Source: Prorocentrum cordatum (taxonomy: Eukaryota > Sar > Dinophyceae > Prorocentrales > Prorocentraceae). Taken from it: a stretch of 64,000 bases of DNA. The translations under genes and the position numbers were made by a program. The DNA lies in the NCBI GenBank assembly GCA_963575745.1, contig CAUYUJ010015740.1:88501-152500 (forward strand). The letters are read 5' to 3'. Of the stretch, positions 50,640 through 61,730 are shown in pieces; the first letter of the stretch is position 1; each line of letters starts with the position of its first letter. The notes beneath the pieces were generated by a model. That model saw only the letters and a program-made list of their open reading frames with translations, was not told where the DNA came from and searched no databases.

Positions 50640-53530
50640 GACCCGGGGCCTGGCGGGGTGAGGCCTAACACAAGGCCTTTCGTTTTCAATCGGTGCCCTC
50701 AGGGAGGGCCCCAAGAAGGCCCCGGCAGAACCCCAGGGGCTTCCAAAGCGGCCACAGACGATGGCCTGCTGAAGCAAAAAATAGGACTCCCGTATTGAAC
50801 CATCTACGACTGTATGTGTGCAGGACACAACCTTTCTGTAAATCGGAATTGCGTTGATCATGACCAACAACACGATGTCCAACGCTTACAAAAAACGTTC
50901 GAAACAAAGCCGGTGCATTGCAACCACGAACAACGAAATGACGCCACCACTCATGGACTAAACTCAACATAGAAGGAACCTCACTCCGAAGACAATGCGC
51001 GAAACGGCACCAGAAACAACACAAAGACCCAGAAACTAGACTGGGGTAAGGCCGAGGCTAGGGAAAGAGTTGCAGGGCTGAAGTAAGGGCAAGGGCGCAA
51101 GGGCTGAGGCTAGGGTCCAGGGCTGCGGGGTCGCAGACCAGTCTGGGCCTCAAGATAAGGTGATTCATTGCCGCAGGAAGTGTTCCACGTATGGCGCGCT
51201 CATCTCGCAGCAGGTGGCCCACGGATGGGTGGGACATCCGAAGACTGAATGTGACAAACAATTGTTCAGCCGTGCAACGAAACTGCGGAAGCGCATGCCT
51301 TCACTCGCACTTAGGGGTCCCAAACTAAAACGTACATGATGAAAGCAATCCACGTCCCTTTATCGCGTGTGCGCGCGTACGCGCGCACCCAGAGCTAACC
51401 AGCCCTCTGGGTGCAGGTAGACAGACGAGTTCGGCGTTGGCTCTTTCAAAACCCTCTTCCCCTGCAGGGGGTGCCCTCCCCCTCCCCCTCCCTGACGTTT
51501 TCCGGGCCCGACCGTGAAGGGTTAGGTTAGAGCGCCCAACATGGTCCCATACAGCCCCAATACGGTCTCACATTTCGGATCAAGGCCACTCGCCTGGCGA
51601 TCGCTCCTGGATGGGGGTCGTGCGGTCTTTTTCGGCCGCGTCCGCAAGCGAAGGCGCAGGCGGAGTCAGAAGCGGTCCGGGGCGCGGACACAAGCCTAAT
51701 TAGCTACTGCTCACGAAGCAGTTGCTGTGCCGCGCGGTGAGGCTGACAGGCAGAGGGCCCCCGAAGGTAGTGCGGATAAGCGAAGCGTCAATACTGGCCA
51801 ACGTACTTTAGACAATGAATTGGTGTGCGCCAACTGCTGGACTTGCACTATCCGCATCACCATGAGATAACATACTGTAAGCCGGTGCGCGTCTCTTGTT
51901 GCGCGCGTGCGCGTACGCACTCACGCGGCACCCTATGACGACCGATCCATCAAATACACTAGGCCTTCGGTTAGAAATCGGGAAACATGTGTTCCACTCG
52001 CGTTCTGGGCCTCGCCATGAGAGGAGTAAGCATGTGGAGCTCCACATGACAACCAAGTAGAAATATTCAATTTGAGATCGGAAGCGAAGTGGCGACAACC
52101 AATTGTTGCACTCGCAGTCAGGGCCTCAGCATGGTTTATCTATATCTGGAAGGTCAGACAATACACGGTCATTATTCCATAAGAAAATGACGAGGGACAT
52201 CGAAGAAAAAATGGTGAACACCAGTTGCGCCACTCGAACTTTGAACGCAATGCGCAGCCCAGTGTGCATTTCTTATGATGCGCACGTGCGCGCGCAATGC
52301 CGGCCATTCGCCATCGAATCGGCGTGCGCGAGGGGCTCACCTCGCAGGTGACCCACGGGCGGGAGGCTCGCCCGAACACCTGCCATGCAAAGGCAGCCAT
52401 TCCACTTGCATGGCGGGGAGGGGCAGGACGGGGGCCTCCTCCTCCTCCTCCTCCTCCGCATCCTCCTCCTGGACCTCGCGCTGATAATACACATTGCCAC
52501 GCAGCAGATCCCCGCATTGGCGTGCTCACGTCACAGGTGGCCCCCCACCTGGTAGATAAGCGCACCACACGGGTACGTGCACCGTGGCTAACTGTTTCAG
52601 ATGTGTTCTCGGCCTCAGCATTCGTCTCCCAGGGCAGGCAGAAGGCAAGGCTTGAGAAAACATGCGTCAAAACTCCTTCACAAGAACGCAACGACGAAAC
52701 GAACAACTAGACGGAAACACGAAACGAAACAACGATACGCACAAGACAACAGAAACACTGTCCGCGTTAAGATCAGCGGTCCTGACATCGCACTACGACA
52801 GGCCAGCAAACCCACCACCAACAACAACACGAAATGAAACAAAAACGCTGCGTCATCATAATCATGCATCACGGAACGCTGGAGCGCAACAACGGCGTGG
52901 AACAAACCGTACAGCAAATCGAAGCGCGCATCGAAGGGGCAACCGAGTCGAAACACAAACTGCCACAATGGAGACACAATGCAACAAGACGAACAAAGAA
53001 ACGCCAGCCACAACAACGCGTTAATCAACAAACGCGGTTCGCTCAAACATTCGATACAATCATGAGAAAAACCAGCACGGATCAACTAGACGATTGCCCA
53101 AGCAAAACGGCGTCTAGGCGGGCCCCAGTTGTATTTGACTCCTGGGTCTGCTCAGGCTGATCCCAAGCTTCGGTTTGAAGATTCTCCCCCTCTCTGCTGC
53201 ACTGGTTGATCGTTCACTTCTATTTCCTATGGGCCAAGGCAACTCTCCCCGGCATCACTCTGGATAGGCTCGCGGGGATCGCGGGATGCTCTGTGTGCTG
53301 GCAAGCACCCACCGGCCTCGCTTCAGAGCCCAACCGGGACTGCAGGTCCCAGTCGTAATTGAGCAAGTGGCCCTTTGAGACCCCAGGCAGTCCAGTCGTA
53401 CGCCCAAGCCGAACCCGTTACGAATCCGAACGCTGGCCATCCTCCACCGCAAGCACCATTTGACTGCCAGGTGGGCTCACGCTTCTCTTCTCAGCGGTCA
53501 CCCCGCCCCGCTCTGGAGTCTTCGGCTTTG
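50640..53530. other. No gene seen; less GC-rich intergenic sequence
   Basis: Nothing with a recognisable domain on either strand. Weakly similar blocks (ACTCGCGTTCTGGGCCTCGC near 51995; ACTCGCAGTCAGGGCCTCAG near 52113) suggest an old repeat of about 120 bp. 52660-53060 is A-rich with ACAACA and GAAAC words. Confidence 0.5.
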
Positions 53531-53536
53531 GACGCC

Positions 53537-53729
53537 CGAAATGGGTACCGAAAGAATGGGTACAATGCCCAACAGCAAATGTTGTCCCAAATCAACAGCG
53601 GCCGCTGTTGGGCAGGCGGCCTCCTGTCTTGAACGAACGCAGGCCGCGGCGGCGTGGACAGCGAGCCCTGTTCAAAATGAAGAAGATCCGCTGTTGGGCA
53701 TTGTACCCATTCTTTCAAGACCCATTTCG
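53537..53729. mobile_element. Palindromic element with CGAAATGGGT ends
   Basis: A 193-bp element. The left arm starts CGAAATGGGTACCGAAAGAA and continues TGGGTACAATGCCCAACAGC. The right arm is its inverse over about 38 bp. The centre repeats CCCAACAGC / GCGGCCGCTGTTGGGC. No 5-bp duplication is evident. A fragment is at 34130-34190. Confidence 0.75.
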
Positions 53730-54099
53730 TGCGTGCAGATCGGCTTGGGGGCCGCGCTTGAAATGCAGAGCTGCGCCCGGATCGTGGAAGGGGTCGACAT
53801 GGGCGCAGGAGGAGAGGACGGCGAGGAGAGTGGTGGGGAGATGGCAGGAAGGAGGATTGCCAAGGAGGATCGGCAGCCAGCGATGGCAGAAAACTGAGCA
53901 GGAGGGGTACGACGAGGAGGCCCAGGACGCTCCGTCCGTGAGGGGGGGACGAGGGGGGCCTCCGCGGCCGCTCGCAACTGTGTGCCCCTCCCTGGTCCCA
54001 GCGCAGCCCGCCGGCTTTCAGAACGCGTAGGCGTCCGAACTCGCCGCTGACAGAAGATGAGGAGGGATGGACGATAATGATGAGGATGCGTGTTCGTCA

Positions 54100-54800
54100 G
54101 CGTGAGGGGGCCAAACGGTCTCACACTGTTCCAAGATGCGTGGCTGAAACGGCTTTCCGCGGTGCGGATTCTTGTTGATTTGTTCTGTTGTGTTTTGTTG
54201 TCGTCGTCCTACCCGCGACCTACCCCGCGACTCACCCGCGACCCCGCCCGCGAACCACCCGCGACCCACCCTGCAACCCACTCGCGACCCATCTCGCGAC
54301 CCACCCGCGACCGACCCGCGACCCACCTTGCGACCCGCCCGCGACCCACTCCGCGACCCACCTACGACCCATCCCGCGACCCACCCCGCGACTCAACCCG
54401 CGACCCACCCAGCGACCGACCCCGCGACCCACCCGCGACCCACCCGCGATCCACCCCGCGACCCACCTACGACCCACCCCGCGACCTACCCCGCGACCCA
54501 CCCGCGACCCACCCCGCGACCAAACCGCGACTCATCCCGCAACCCACCCGCAACCAACCCGCCACCAACGAGCGCCCCACCCGCGCCCCACCCCAGGCAG
54601 GAGGAGCAGGAGCAGGAGGAAGAGGGTGGGAAAAAGGAGGAGGATGAGGAGGAGGAGGAGATAGAGGAGGACGACGACTCGAGGAGGAGGAGCGGGAGCA
54701 AACGAAACAAGCAAGGGGCCGGGGATCAGGCGACGGCGAGGGCCAGCAAGTCCGCCGCTTCGGCGGCCGCGTCGGCCGCGCCCGCCCCCTCACACTTATC
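54100..54800 (+). mobile_element. Minisatellite-bearing element, copy 1
   Basis: The head GTGAGGGGGCCAAACGGTC, then TGCGTGGCTGA and a T/G-rich stretch (TTGTTGATTTGTTCTGTTG), lead into a long minisatellite of CGCGACCCACC units (54205-54590). A GGA tract and the tail GCCCCCTCACACTTATCCGC follow. The same head, array and tail occur at 61150-61730 (inverted) and 62128-62680. Confidence 0.75.
54605..54690. repeat. (GGA)n microsatellite inside the minisatellite element
   Basis: GGAGCAGGAGG repeats between the CGACCC minisatellite and the element tail. It is absent from the other two copies. Confidence 0.85.
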
Positions 54801-55189
54801 CGCAAGTGCCCGGTGCTAGGTATAGCTGGATGCGGGAGGAGGGTGAAGGGAGGAGAAGGAGGAGGAGGTGGAGGAGGAGGCGGAGGAGGGGGAGAAAATG
54901 GAGGACCAGTGTAAAACCAAGAGTCAGCAGCGATGTTGGAATTAACCCTCCCTCCGAGCTCCCTCTTCATGGGCCCCCACAGCGTTTCATCTCCATTGGG
55001 GGAACTGCCTCGGTGGAAGACAACCGTGTGAAGATCCTGAAGCATACCAAAACATTGTTCTCGGGCCACATATCAACATGACTGCTGCGTGTTGGCGATC
55101 AGGAAGCGTGCCAGAACGCCAGTTCTGGGATTTGAACACCGCGAATCAAGATGACTGTTGCACCCGCATAATCCCAAACCCCTCCAAAA

Positions 55190-56000
55190 CACAAGTTCTG
55201 GTACGTTGTTCATAGGAACCCGTGAAACTCTTGCAAAATTGAAAAGGAATGTGCGCGGCGCTGAAGCGAGCGCCACATTTTGAAAAGGAGCCGCCCCCAA
55301 TACGTGAAACTCTTGTAATGTGTTTAAACAAATGTACGCGGCGCTACAACGAGAACCACATTTTGAAAACGGCCCGCCCTCAAGCCGTGAAGCTCTGGCA
55401 ACTTGTTTAAACGAATGTGAGCGGCGCTAAAGCGAGAGCCACATATTGAAAACGACCCGCCCTCCAAGCCGTGAAGCTCCTGCCAAGGGTTGAAACGAAT
55501 GTGCGCGGCGCTAAGGCGAGAACCACATTTTGAAAACGACCCTCCCTTAATACGTGAAATTCTTGCAACGTTTTGAGACGCATGTGCGCGGCGCCAAAGC
55601 GAGAACCATATTTTGAAAACGACCCGCCCTCAATCCATGAAACTCTTGGATTTTCGGTAAAGAAAAAGCGAATGTGCGCGGCGCTAAAGCGAGGGCCACA
55701 TTTAAAAAACGACTCACCTCAATCCGTGAAGCTGTTGTGCGTGTGTGATTTTTATTTAAAAGCACGAATGTGCGCGGCGCTAAGGCGAGAGCCACATTGT
55801 GAAAACGACTCGCCCTCACTCCGGAAAACTCTTGCAATCTTTTGAAACGGATGTGCGCGGCGCTAAGGCGATAACCACAATTTGAAAACGATCCGCCCTC
55901 AATCCGTGGAACTCGAGCATTTTGTAAAGCGAAGGTGCGCGGCGCTAAGGCGAGAGCTACATTTTGAAAACCAACCGCCCTCCATCTGTGAAGCGGTTGT
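55190..56000 (+). repeat. Tandem array, about 84-bp period, nine to ten units
   Basis: Units start GAATGTGCGCGGCGCTAAGG near 55247, 55330, 55412, 55498, 55581, 55671, 55766, 55850 and 55936. They continue CGAGAACCACATTTTGAAAA, CGACCCGCCCTCAAT and CCGTGAAACTCTTGCAA. Spacing of 82-95 bp varies with the AT-rich linker. A minus-strand frame with repeated ALAPRTF is an artefact. Confidence 0.92.
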
Positions 56001-56104
56001 CTCTTTTTAAGCTTCAAGGGTCATACATGGTGAGGAAGTCTCAGGCGAAACGCCCGACCCGCCCTAAAAGCTGTCCCCGGGGTGCGACAGGGAGGAGTTA
56101 TCTA

Positions 56105-56495
56105 TAAGGGGAAAGGACGGAGGAGGAGAAGGAAGAGGAGAGGAGGAGGTGGAGGTGGAGAAGGGAGATGGATGCGGGAGGGGTGGGGAAGCGGCGGAGG
56201 AAGGAGGGGAGAGGAAGTGGTGGAGGGAGGAGGAGGAGGCGGAGGAGGAATTTGAGGAGCATGAGGGGAAGCAGGAGGACTATGAGGAGGAGGAGGAGGA
56301 GAAGGAGGAGGAGGAGGGGGACTAGAAGGAGGAGTATGAGGAGGAGGAGGAGGAGGAGGAGGAAGAAGAGGAGGAAGAGGAGGGAAGGAGGGCGGGCGGG
56401 AGGGAGGGAGGGAGACGGAGGAGACAGGGATGGAGGGAAGGAGAGAGGAAGAGAGGGAGAAGGAGGAGGAGGCGGAGTGAGAGGCTGGCGTGTCG
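56105..56495. repeat. (GGA)n purine tract, about 390 bp
   Basis: GGA, GGGA and GGAAG repeats, ending just downstream of the EF-hand exon (minus strand). Confidence 0.93.
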
Positions 56496-56640
56496 TTCCC
56501 GAGCTGGCCTATGTTGATGTCGAGGGCGGCGATGGCCTGGCTCACCTCGTCCCAATTCGTTGCGCTGTCCTCCAGGTTGCGCTGCGAGGCGGCCTGCCAC
56601 TCCTCCGTGGAGATTTTGCCGTCGCCGTCTGCGTCCATGC
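56496..56640 (-). CDS. EF-hand exon of an unidentified gene
   Basis: On the minus strand, CCCGAG|GCATGGACGCAG opens a segment reading GMDADGDGKISTEEWQAASQ, then RNLEDSATNWDEVSQAIAAL and DINIGQLGND. The loop D-A-D-G-D-G-K-I-S-T-E-E is a complete EF-hand Ca2+ site. Acidic low-complexity sequence (ELANEQTLGGSGGGEGGEG) precedes it in frame, after a poly-Glu run from a TCC microsatellite. The purine tract after it ends the sensible sequence. An AG|GC-type junction near 56640 fits the other introns in the window. A hydrophobic stretch (FVLLVFFFPALVDLMTLLG, about 57000-57060, minus) lies further upstream and could be an exon of the same gene. Confidence 0.55.
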
Positions 56641-56734
56641 CTCGGGATTGTCCCTCACCCCCCTCTCCGCCTCCACTCCCCCCCAACGTCTGCTCATTCG
56701 CCAGCTCCTCGACCTCATCCTCATCCACCTCGCT

Positions 56735-56800
56735 CCCCTCCTCCTCCTCCTCCTCCTCCTCCTCCTCCTCCTTCACCTCCTCTTCCTCCTCCTTCTTCTC
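56735..56800. repeat. (TCC)n microsatellite
   Basis: A pure CCT run of about 45 bp, then CCTCTT variants. It encodes poly-Glu on the minus strand next to the EF-hand exon. Confidence 0.9.
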
Positions 56801-57109
56801 CTCCGTTCTCCCCTTGCCGCCTTGCCTTCCTCCGCATCCACGTCGTCATCGCTGTCATCGTCGTCCTCCTCCTCCTCCTCCTGCCCCTCCCTCCTCCATT
56901 CTCCGCCACCTGTACCTCTCTCCTCCCTTCTCCTGCTGCTCGCCACCGCGCTACGTCCGAGCCACGTCCACGTTGGCTCTGGTGCCTCTCCTAGGAGGGT
57001 CATGAGGTCGACGAGGGCAGGAAAGAAGAACACGAGCAGAACAAAAAAGGGTGATGAGGACGCGGGGGGGGCGGGGATGACGAGGAGAACGGAGAGGGCG
57101 AGGAGAAAC

Positions 57110-57240
57110 ACGAGAAGGGCGAAGGTGATGAGGACAAGGAGGGCGAGGAGGAGGAGGAGGAGGAGGAGGAGCACAAGGAGGGCGAGGTGGAGGAGCAGGA
57201 GAAGGATGGCGACGACGACGACGACGAGGGGCGGCAGGAG
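57110..57240. repeat. GGA/GAC-rich microsatellite
   Basis: GAGGAGGAGG and GACGACGACG runs. No gene seen. Confidence 0.85.
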
Positions 57241-58233
57241 CGGAGCGGCGACAGCGGCGGACAAGCTAAAAACTTGCGAGGGTAAGAGCTCTGACCAGGA
57301 GCGCGGGGTGGAAGGATGACGGCGGGAGGGGATGCTGATGTTGGTGGTGCTGCCGATGCTGATGTTGATGGTGCTGGTGATGTTCATGGTGGGGATGGTG
57401 CTTATCGTGGTTCTAAAGCAACTCGTGGAGAAGTCGCGATAACAAGCATCGGCACGTACTTCACAGCAGCTGAATCGAAGGACGCTGCAGCCGGTATGCG
57501 GACCAGAGAGCTTCGTGACCGAGCGAACCTGCTTAATCAATTGGTCGCGCCAGGGACGGCTCACATTCGGAACGCACTTCTGACGCCTCTGGAGAACGCC
57601 ACCTTTCGGAATGATGCCGGGCGGGTCTTTCTTGTGTAGGACCGCGTGCGGTTCAGCTTCAAGCTTCTAGCAAATGTGAGGCACACCAGTCATGGTGACA
57701 AGCACGATGCCCACAAAAGCCGTCAACAACGAGTGGCGGCACCAACATTGATGGCTATCGATGCTATGTCTGGCAGTGCAGCGATCATCCGAACCAGACC
57801 TCCTGACTCTCACGGCGGGCTTGTTCGATAGCAGGGCAAGAGACACCGAAGCGATCTCTTCTCGGCGCAAGCGATCAGCACGCGCACTCTTTCGCCTCCA
57901 TATTCAGACGTGGGGGTCTGAAGCACGCGATCCTATTATACGCTAGAAATAGTGTCGAGGCACAGCCACCACAAACTGCAATACTTCATAACGCTGCCAA
58001 GACCATAAAACGGAACGGGATAAAGTTGCGGAGCAAATTGGAACATTTGCACGAGATCTGAATCGTTGGAAGAGGAACAGCCGTTCCAGGACCCGTCCGG
58101 CGAAGCGAGCGCGATCGGGAACACGACTTCTGAAAAGGGATCCCGCCGCCGAATGTCTTCAGCCTCAGGGCCGATGTTAGTGCAGGGACATTTCGCGCAC
58201 CGAAGAAACGACTCCACTTCCGGCAGCCCATCC

Positions 58234-58442
58234 TCGGGCGTTGGCAGAACTAGGTTTAGTAAGACCCGGTTTAGTGATCTGTACCGGGGGCGCCCCCCCG
58301 TTCCATTTCCACTAACCGGAACTGTCGTCACCCGAAAAACATCAATTACGGCAAACCTGCTTTAGTGATTCTGGCCAATAGAAGGGCCCCAGGGCCCCAC
58401 CACTAACCGGGTCACCTTACCCGGGGTCTTGGCTATACCCGA
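58234..58442. mobile_element. MITE, family TCGGGCG, copy 4
   Basis: A 209-bp element, TCGGGCGTTGGCAGAACTAG to GGCTATACCCGA. A perfect duplication CATCC lies at 58229-58233 and 58443-58447. It is inserted in the retroelement relic B. Confidence 0.94.
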
Positions 58443-59340
58443 CATCCTCATACTCCGAGACGCTGCTTCTGAGAAGCTCAGTGCTGAGGTCCCCACGCGC
58501 GGAGACGTGGCATTCCCCATAACTCCGGGAGAACCCGCGGCCCAGCCAACTCGGAACCATCAGAGCCCCTGGCCGAGGCAGCGAGGGAACGCTGTCACGC
58601 ACGGCGAAGAGGCAATCGCCGGCGCATGCGAGGGCGCGCCGCAAGTGATAGCCACGATTGAGCTGCATCCATAGCAAGACTGGAGCGGGGCTGAGGCCGA
58701 CCAGGCACATGCTACTGCCTCCCCCTTGTCCAACGCTACGTCGGATCGCAAACTGGCCAAATCCGAATCCACCCATCACGATGATGCCCACATTTTCTTT
58801 GTGAAGGAACTGGCAACACCAAAAATACAAACCTCGGAACTCACGCCCCGCTCGGAACCTCCATCGTGAACGGCTTCAGGGAAGACGGGAATGCAGCTCT
58901 GAAGTCAGTCAGGAGCATCCCAAATCGGTCGTGGCCCACAAAGCACTGTTGGATGCCCCAGCTCTCTACCGATGCCACATTGCCACGAGTGCACCTCCTA
59001 GGGGCGCTCGACAGCGACTGCCCCAGTCGCGCTCCGCGAAATGCGGGAGGAGGGAAGACAGACGGCACACAGCGACAACTTCACGTCGGTGCTGCTGCCG
59101 CGGGGAGACGGCGAGTCTCAGCAAACCTCGGATAAACATCGGGCCTGCATCATCTTGCTGCGTGCTTTCCGGCAAGAGCACCAAAGAGAGAATCCGCGCG
59201 TCATCGGGCAGGTCAGTGATCTTGCCCTCGCACAGCCCCTGATGCACTGCGGACCGGATCTGGGGAGCACCCCCACCAAGCCAGCGCTGGTAAGGGTGCC
59301 CGTCCACCCAAGCATCGAGTGGGTTCTAGTTTTAGTCATG
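58443..59340 (-). pseudogene. Reverse transcriptase segment of relic B
   Basis: From upstream to downstream on the minus strand: HPYQRWLGGGAPQIRSAVHQ; ITDLPDDARILSLVLLPEST; QQDDAGPMFIRGL; HDRFGMLLTDFRAAFPSSLK, which carries motif A with its Asp; then QFAIRRSVGQGGGSSMCLVG, a damaged motif B. The following motif C region (LACAGDCLFAVRD) no longer has Tyr-Ala-Asp-Asp. Frames change at least three times. The reading is by resemblance to reverse transcriptases of dinoflagellate non-LTR elements. Confidence 0.65.
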
Positions 59341-59467
59341 CCGTAAAAACCGCGGGATGCAACCTTCCCAAACTCATGAGAGCATTTGGGGCCTTCTGAA
59401 TATGCTCAAGAACACCATCCCGAAAGGAGGGGTGTCAGCCTCCGCGTCGCGAAACATCGAAACCCAA

Positions 59468-60020
59468 TCACTTCCCAGCGTCGGCGCCGATGCCATGTTG
59501 GCCCAGCACGCCCGACAGCCATGCGGGTCGCCGAAAACACCTCCTGATATCCTCCTTCCTCCGAATCCTACCAAGGGCAACCGTCCGATAATCATCATCA
59601 TCACCAGGTGTGTTCCCAATCGGGGATTCCTCTGGTTCATGCATCTGCGACTGCCGTGATTGCATACGGGAGCAGAGAGTCCCGGGGTGATCCAACTCAA
59701 GTGTAGCCATGTTGAAGTACACGCGCACGTGCCTATCGCATTCCAATGCGCGACTAGATATCTGTCGCCGAGCAAACTTCCAATCATGTAGATCACGCGT
59801 AGAGCAGCAACAATTATCCGATAAATTTCCCACCAGCATGCAAGAGATAGCTATCTCCGCTCTCTTGCAGATGTCATGCATGATCTTCGTTGCGCGAGCA
59901 ATGGCTCTCGATGCGGCCATCAAGGTGGGCCGCCTTGAATAGTGGATAGGGGAGCTGGTGATCGCAACTGCTGGCGCACGATGCCGAGCAACCGAAAGAG
60001 GAAACACGAGCTTAGCAACG
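59468..60020 (-). pseudogene. Endonuclease-like segment of relic B
   Basis: An open minus-strand frame with AASRAIARATKIMHDICKRA, EIAISCMLVGNLSDN (where a G-D-F-N motif would be expected) and LHDWKFARRQISSRALECDR. The expected catalytic Asp is changed and the C-terminal third is scrambled. It is consistent with a dead endonuclease/exonuclease/phosphatase domain. Confidence 0.45.
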
Positions 60021-60331
60021 GCTGGCCATCGCTCGGACGTCCATTCCCTGTGTTTTTTTCGGTTTTGTGCGTGGTTTTTTCGCCAAATGATCAAGGATGC
60101 TCCTCGATGATCCTCGCCGAGAGAAAAATGCACACGTCCGAGCGATGCCAAGACGGAGGCCGGGGGCAGATCGCTCGATGGCCGCGAGCGCGGGGAGGCG
60201 GTCCAAGCGCTGGTAGTTTTGCAGGCGCGCGACCGCGGAAGCGCGCGCGGTGTGATCTACAAGCAACACGAATGGGACACTGGAGCAAATTCGATCAAGT
60301 CGTGATGTCTGAGAAATAAACGTGTCTCGGA

Positions 60332-60578
60332 CTTAGTGGGCCCTGGAAACGACAAGGCCGTTTTTTCACCGGTTCCGTTTTGCCGTTTTGTTGCCGGTTC
60401 CGACGCCGTTTTTTTACCGGTTCCGTCGCCGTTGTTTGACCGGTTCCGGCTCCGGTTCCAATCCTGGAGCTGTTTTTTTGCAGTTTCCGGTTGCCGTTTT
60501 TTTGCCGCTTCCATTTTGAAGGGACACTGTTTTTGAAACGGTGAAAAAAAGGCCCTGCTGTTTCTGGGGCCAACAAAG
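60332..60578 (+). mobile_element. 247-bp element with 8-bp target duplication (hAT-like MITE), copy 2
   Basis: Ends CTTAGTGGGCC and GGCCAACAAAG, with perfect 8-bp repeats GTCTCGGA at 60324-60331 and 60579-60586. The interior of GCCGTTTT and CCGGTTCC words is the reverse complement of 8720-8966, of identical length. Confidence 0.94.
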
Positions 60579-61149
60579 GTCTCGGACTTCTCGACGGGGG
60601 TATTTCTGTTTTGCGAATTCCACAACAATGGCCACATCCGGCCTGGTACAAATCCGAATGCGATCCACCGCGGAGGCGATAGCCACTTGTACCAGCAGGT
60701 AATCGACCTATTTCCTCCAGAACATAACTCAAACCGCCAAGCATGACCTTAAAACTCGAGGCGGCCTCAAGCAGAGCACTCACGATGCGAGAGAAATCGT
60801 GGAAATAGGATTGGATGGGGTCGCAAACGTTGGGGAAGTGCGCGTTCGCAATCTTATGGGCGCCGCGCCTGCCATTGCAGGTGGCAAGACATTTGCCCGT
60901 CATCAACAGAACATGCGCAATGGACTCAACGTGCGAGGCGAGAAGCGAAGAGATAGCCGCGATAACTCCAACCCAACATGAAGCATCATCATAGGACGAA
61001 GCGTCAAAGATCAAACCCGCAAAAGCCATGCAAGTGCGTTTCCTGAACCGTGTGTTTCCAGGGCACAACCCCCTGAGTACTTGCGGCGAAGAGAGCTGCA
61101 CGCGGCCCATTTGTTCGAAGCCGACGCATACGTAGCACCCGCGCAATCG

Positions 61150-61730
61150 CAGATGAGAGTGCGGGGGGGGGGGGGGGGCGTCTGCAGTCTGCGATGTTCT
61201 GAAGAAGCCCGCCGCAGGCGCTTAGGTTTTTCAATGTATACATCGAGCCCGCCGCAGGCGCCGATTTTTTTTGAAAAAGAGAGTGAGTGGGTCGCGGGTT
61301 GGGTCGCGGGTGGGTCTCGGCTGGGTCGCGGCTGGATCGCGGCTGGATCGCGGATGGGGCGCGGGTGGGTCGCGGGGTGGGTCGAGGGTGGGTCGCGGGT
61401 GAGTCTTGGCTGGGTCGCGGCTGGATCGCGGGTGGGTCGCGGGTGGGTTGCGGGTGGGTTGCGGGCGGGTCGCGGGGTGGGTCGCGGGTGGGTGGCGGGT
61501 GGGTCGCGGGGGGCGGGTCGCGGGTGGGTCGCGGGCGGGTAGCGGAGTGGGTCGCGCGTGGGTCGCGGGGGGGGCGACGCCAAACAACAGCAACAACCAA
61601 ACAAACAAACAGCCAAACGATTGCAACAACAACTGCAACAACAACGACTACAACACGGATCCGCGTCGCGGAATCCCACTTAAGCCACGCACCCAAGGAC
61701 AGTGAATGACCGCTCGGCCCCCTCACTCTG
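61150..61730 (-). mobile_element. Minisatellite-bearing element, copy 2 (inverted)
   Basis: Read on the minus strand: head GTGAGGGGGCCGAGCGGTCA, then GTGCGTGGCTTAAGTGGGAT, a GTTGTTGCAATCG stretch and a CGACCCACC minisatellite (61290-61580). The tail CGCCTGCGGCGGGCTTCTTC and CAGACTGCAGACGCC follows. It faces copy 3 across about 400 bp. A poly-G run lies in the tail near 61160. Confidence 0.78.

Larger units (their letters stand above)
57945..61045 (-). mobile_element. Decayed non-LTR retrotransposon (relic B) with two inserted elements
   Basis: Minus-strand pieces occur in retroelement order. An endonuclease-like segment (59468-60020; HDICKRAEIAISCMLVGN, DWKFARRQISSRALE) is followed by the reverse transcriptase (58443-59340), and then by post-transcriptase sequence (57945-58233; LVQMFQFAPQLYPVPFYGLG). 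Stops and frame changes are frequent. It is interrupted by the 209-bp MITE at 58234-58442 and the 247-bp element at 60332-60578, each with its own target duplication, so these inserted after the retroelement. The part upstream of 60580 (ASHVESIAHVLLMTGKCLAT, about 60870-60930) is protein-like but unrecognised. Confidence 0.65.

Noticed and set aside
54172-54819. Pro/Arg/Asp-rich protein with THPRP repeats
   Set aside because: It is the CGACCC minisatellite read in a frame. The same pattern occurs in all frames and in the two other copies of the element.
55547-56017. Minus-strand ORF with ALAPRTF repeats
   Set aside because: It is the 84-bp tandem array read in one frame. The unit length is a multiple of three only in places, and the frame is kept by chance.
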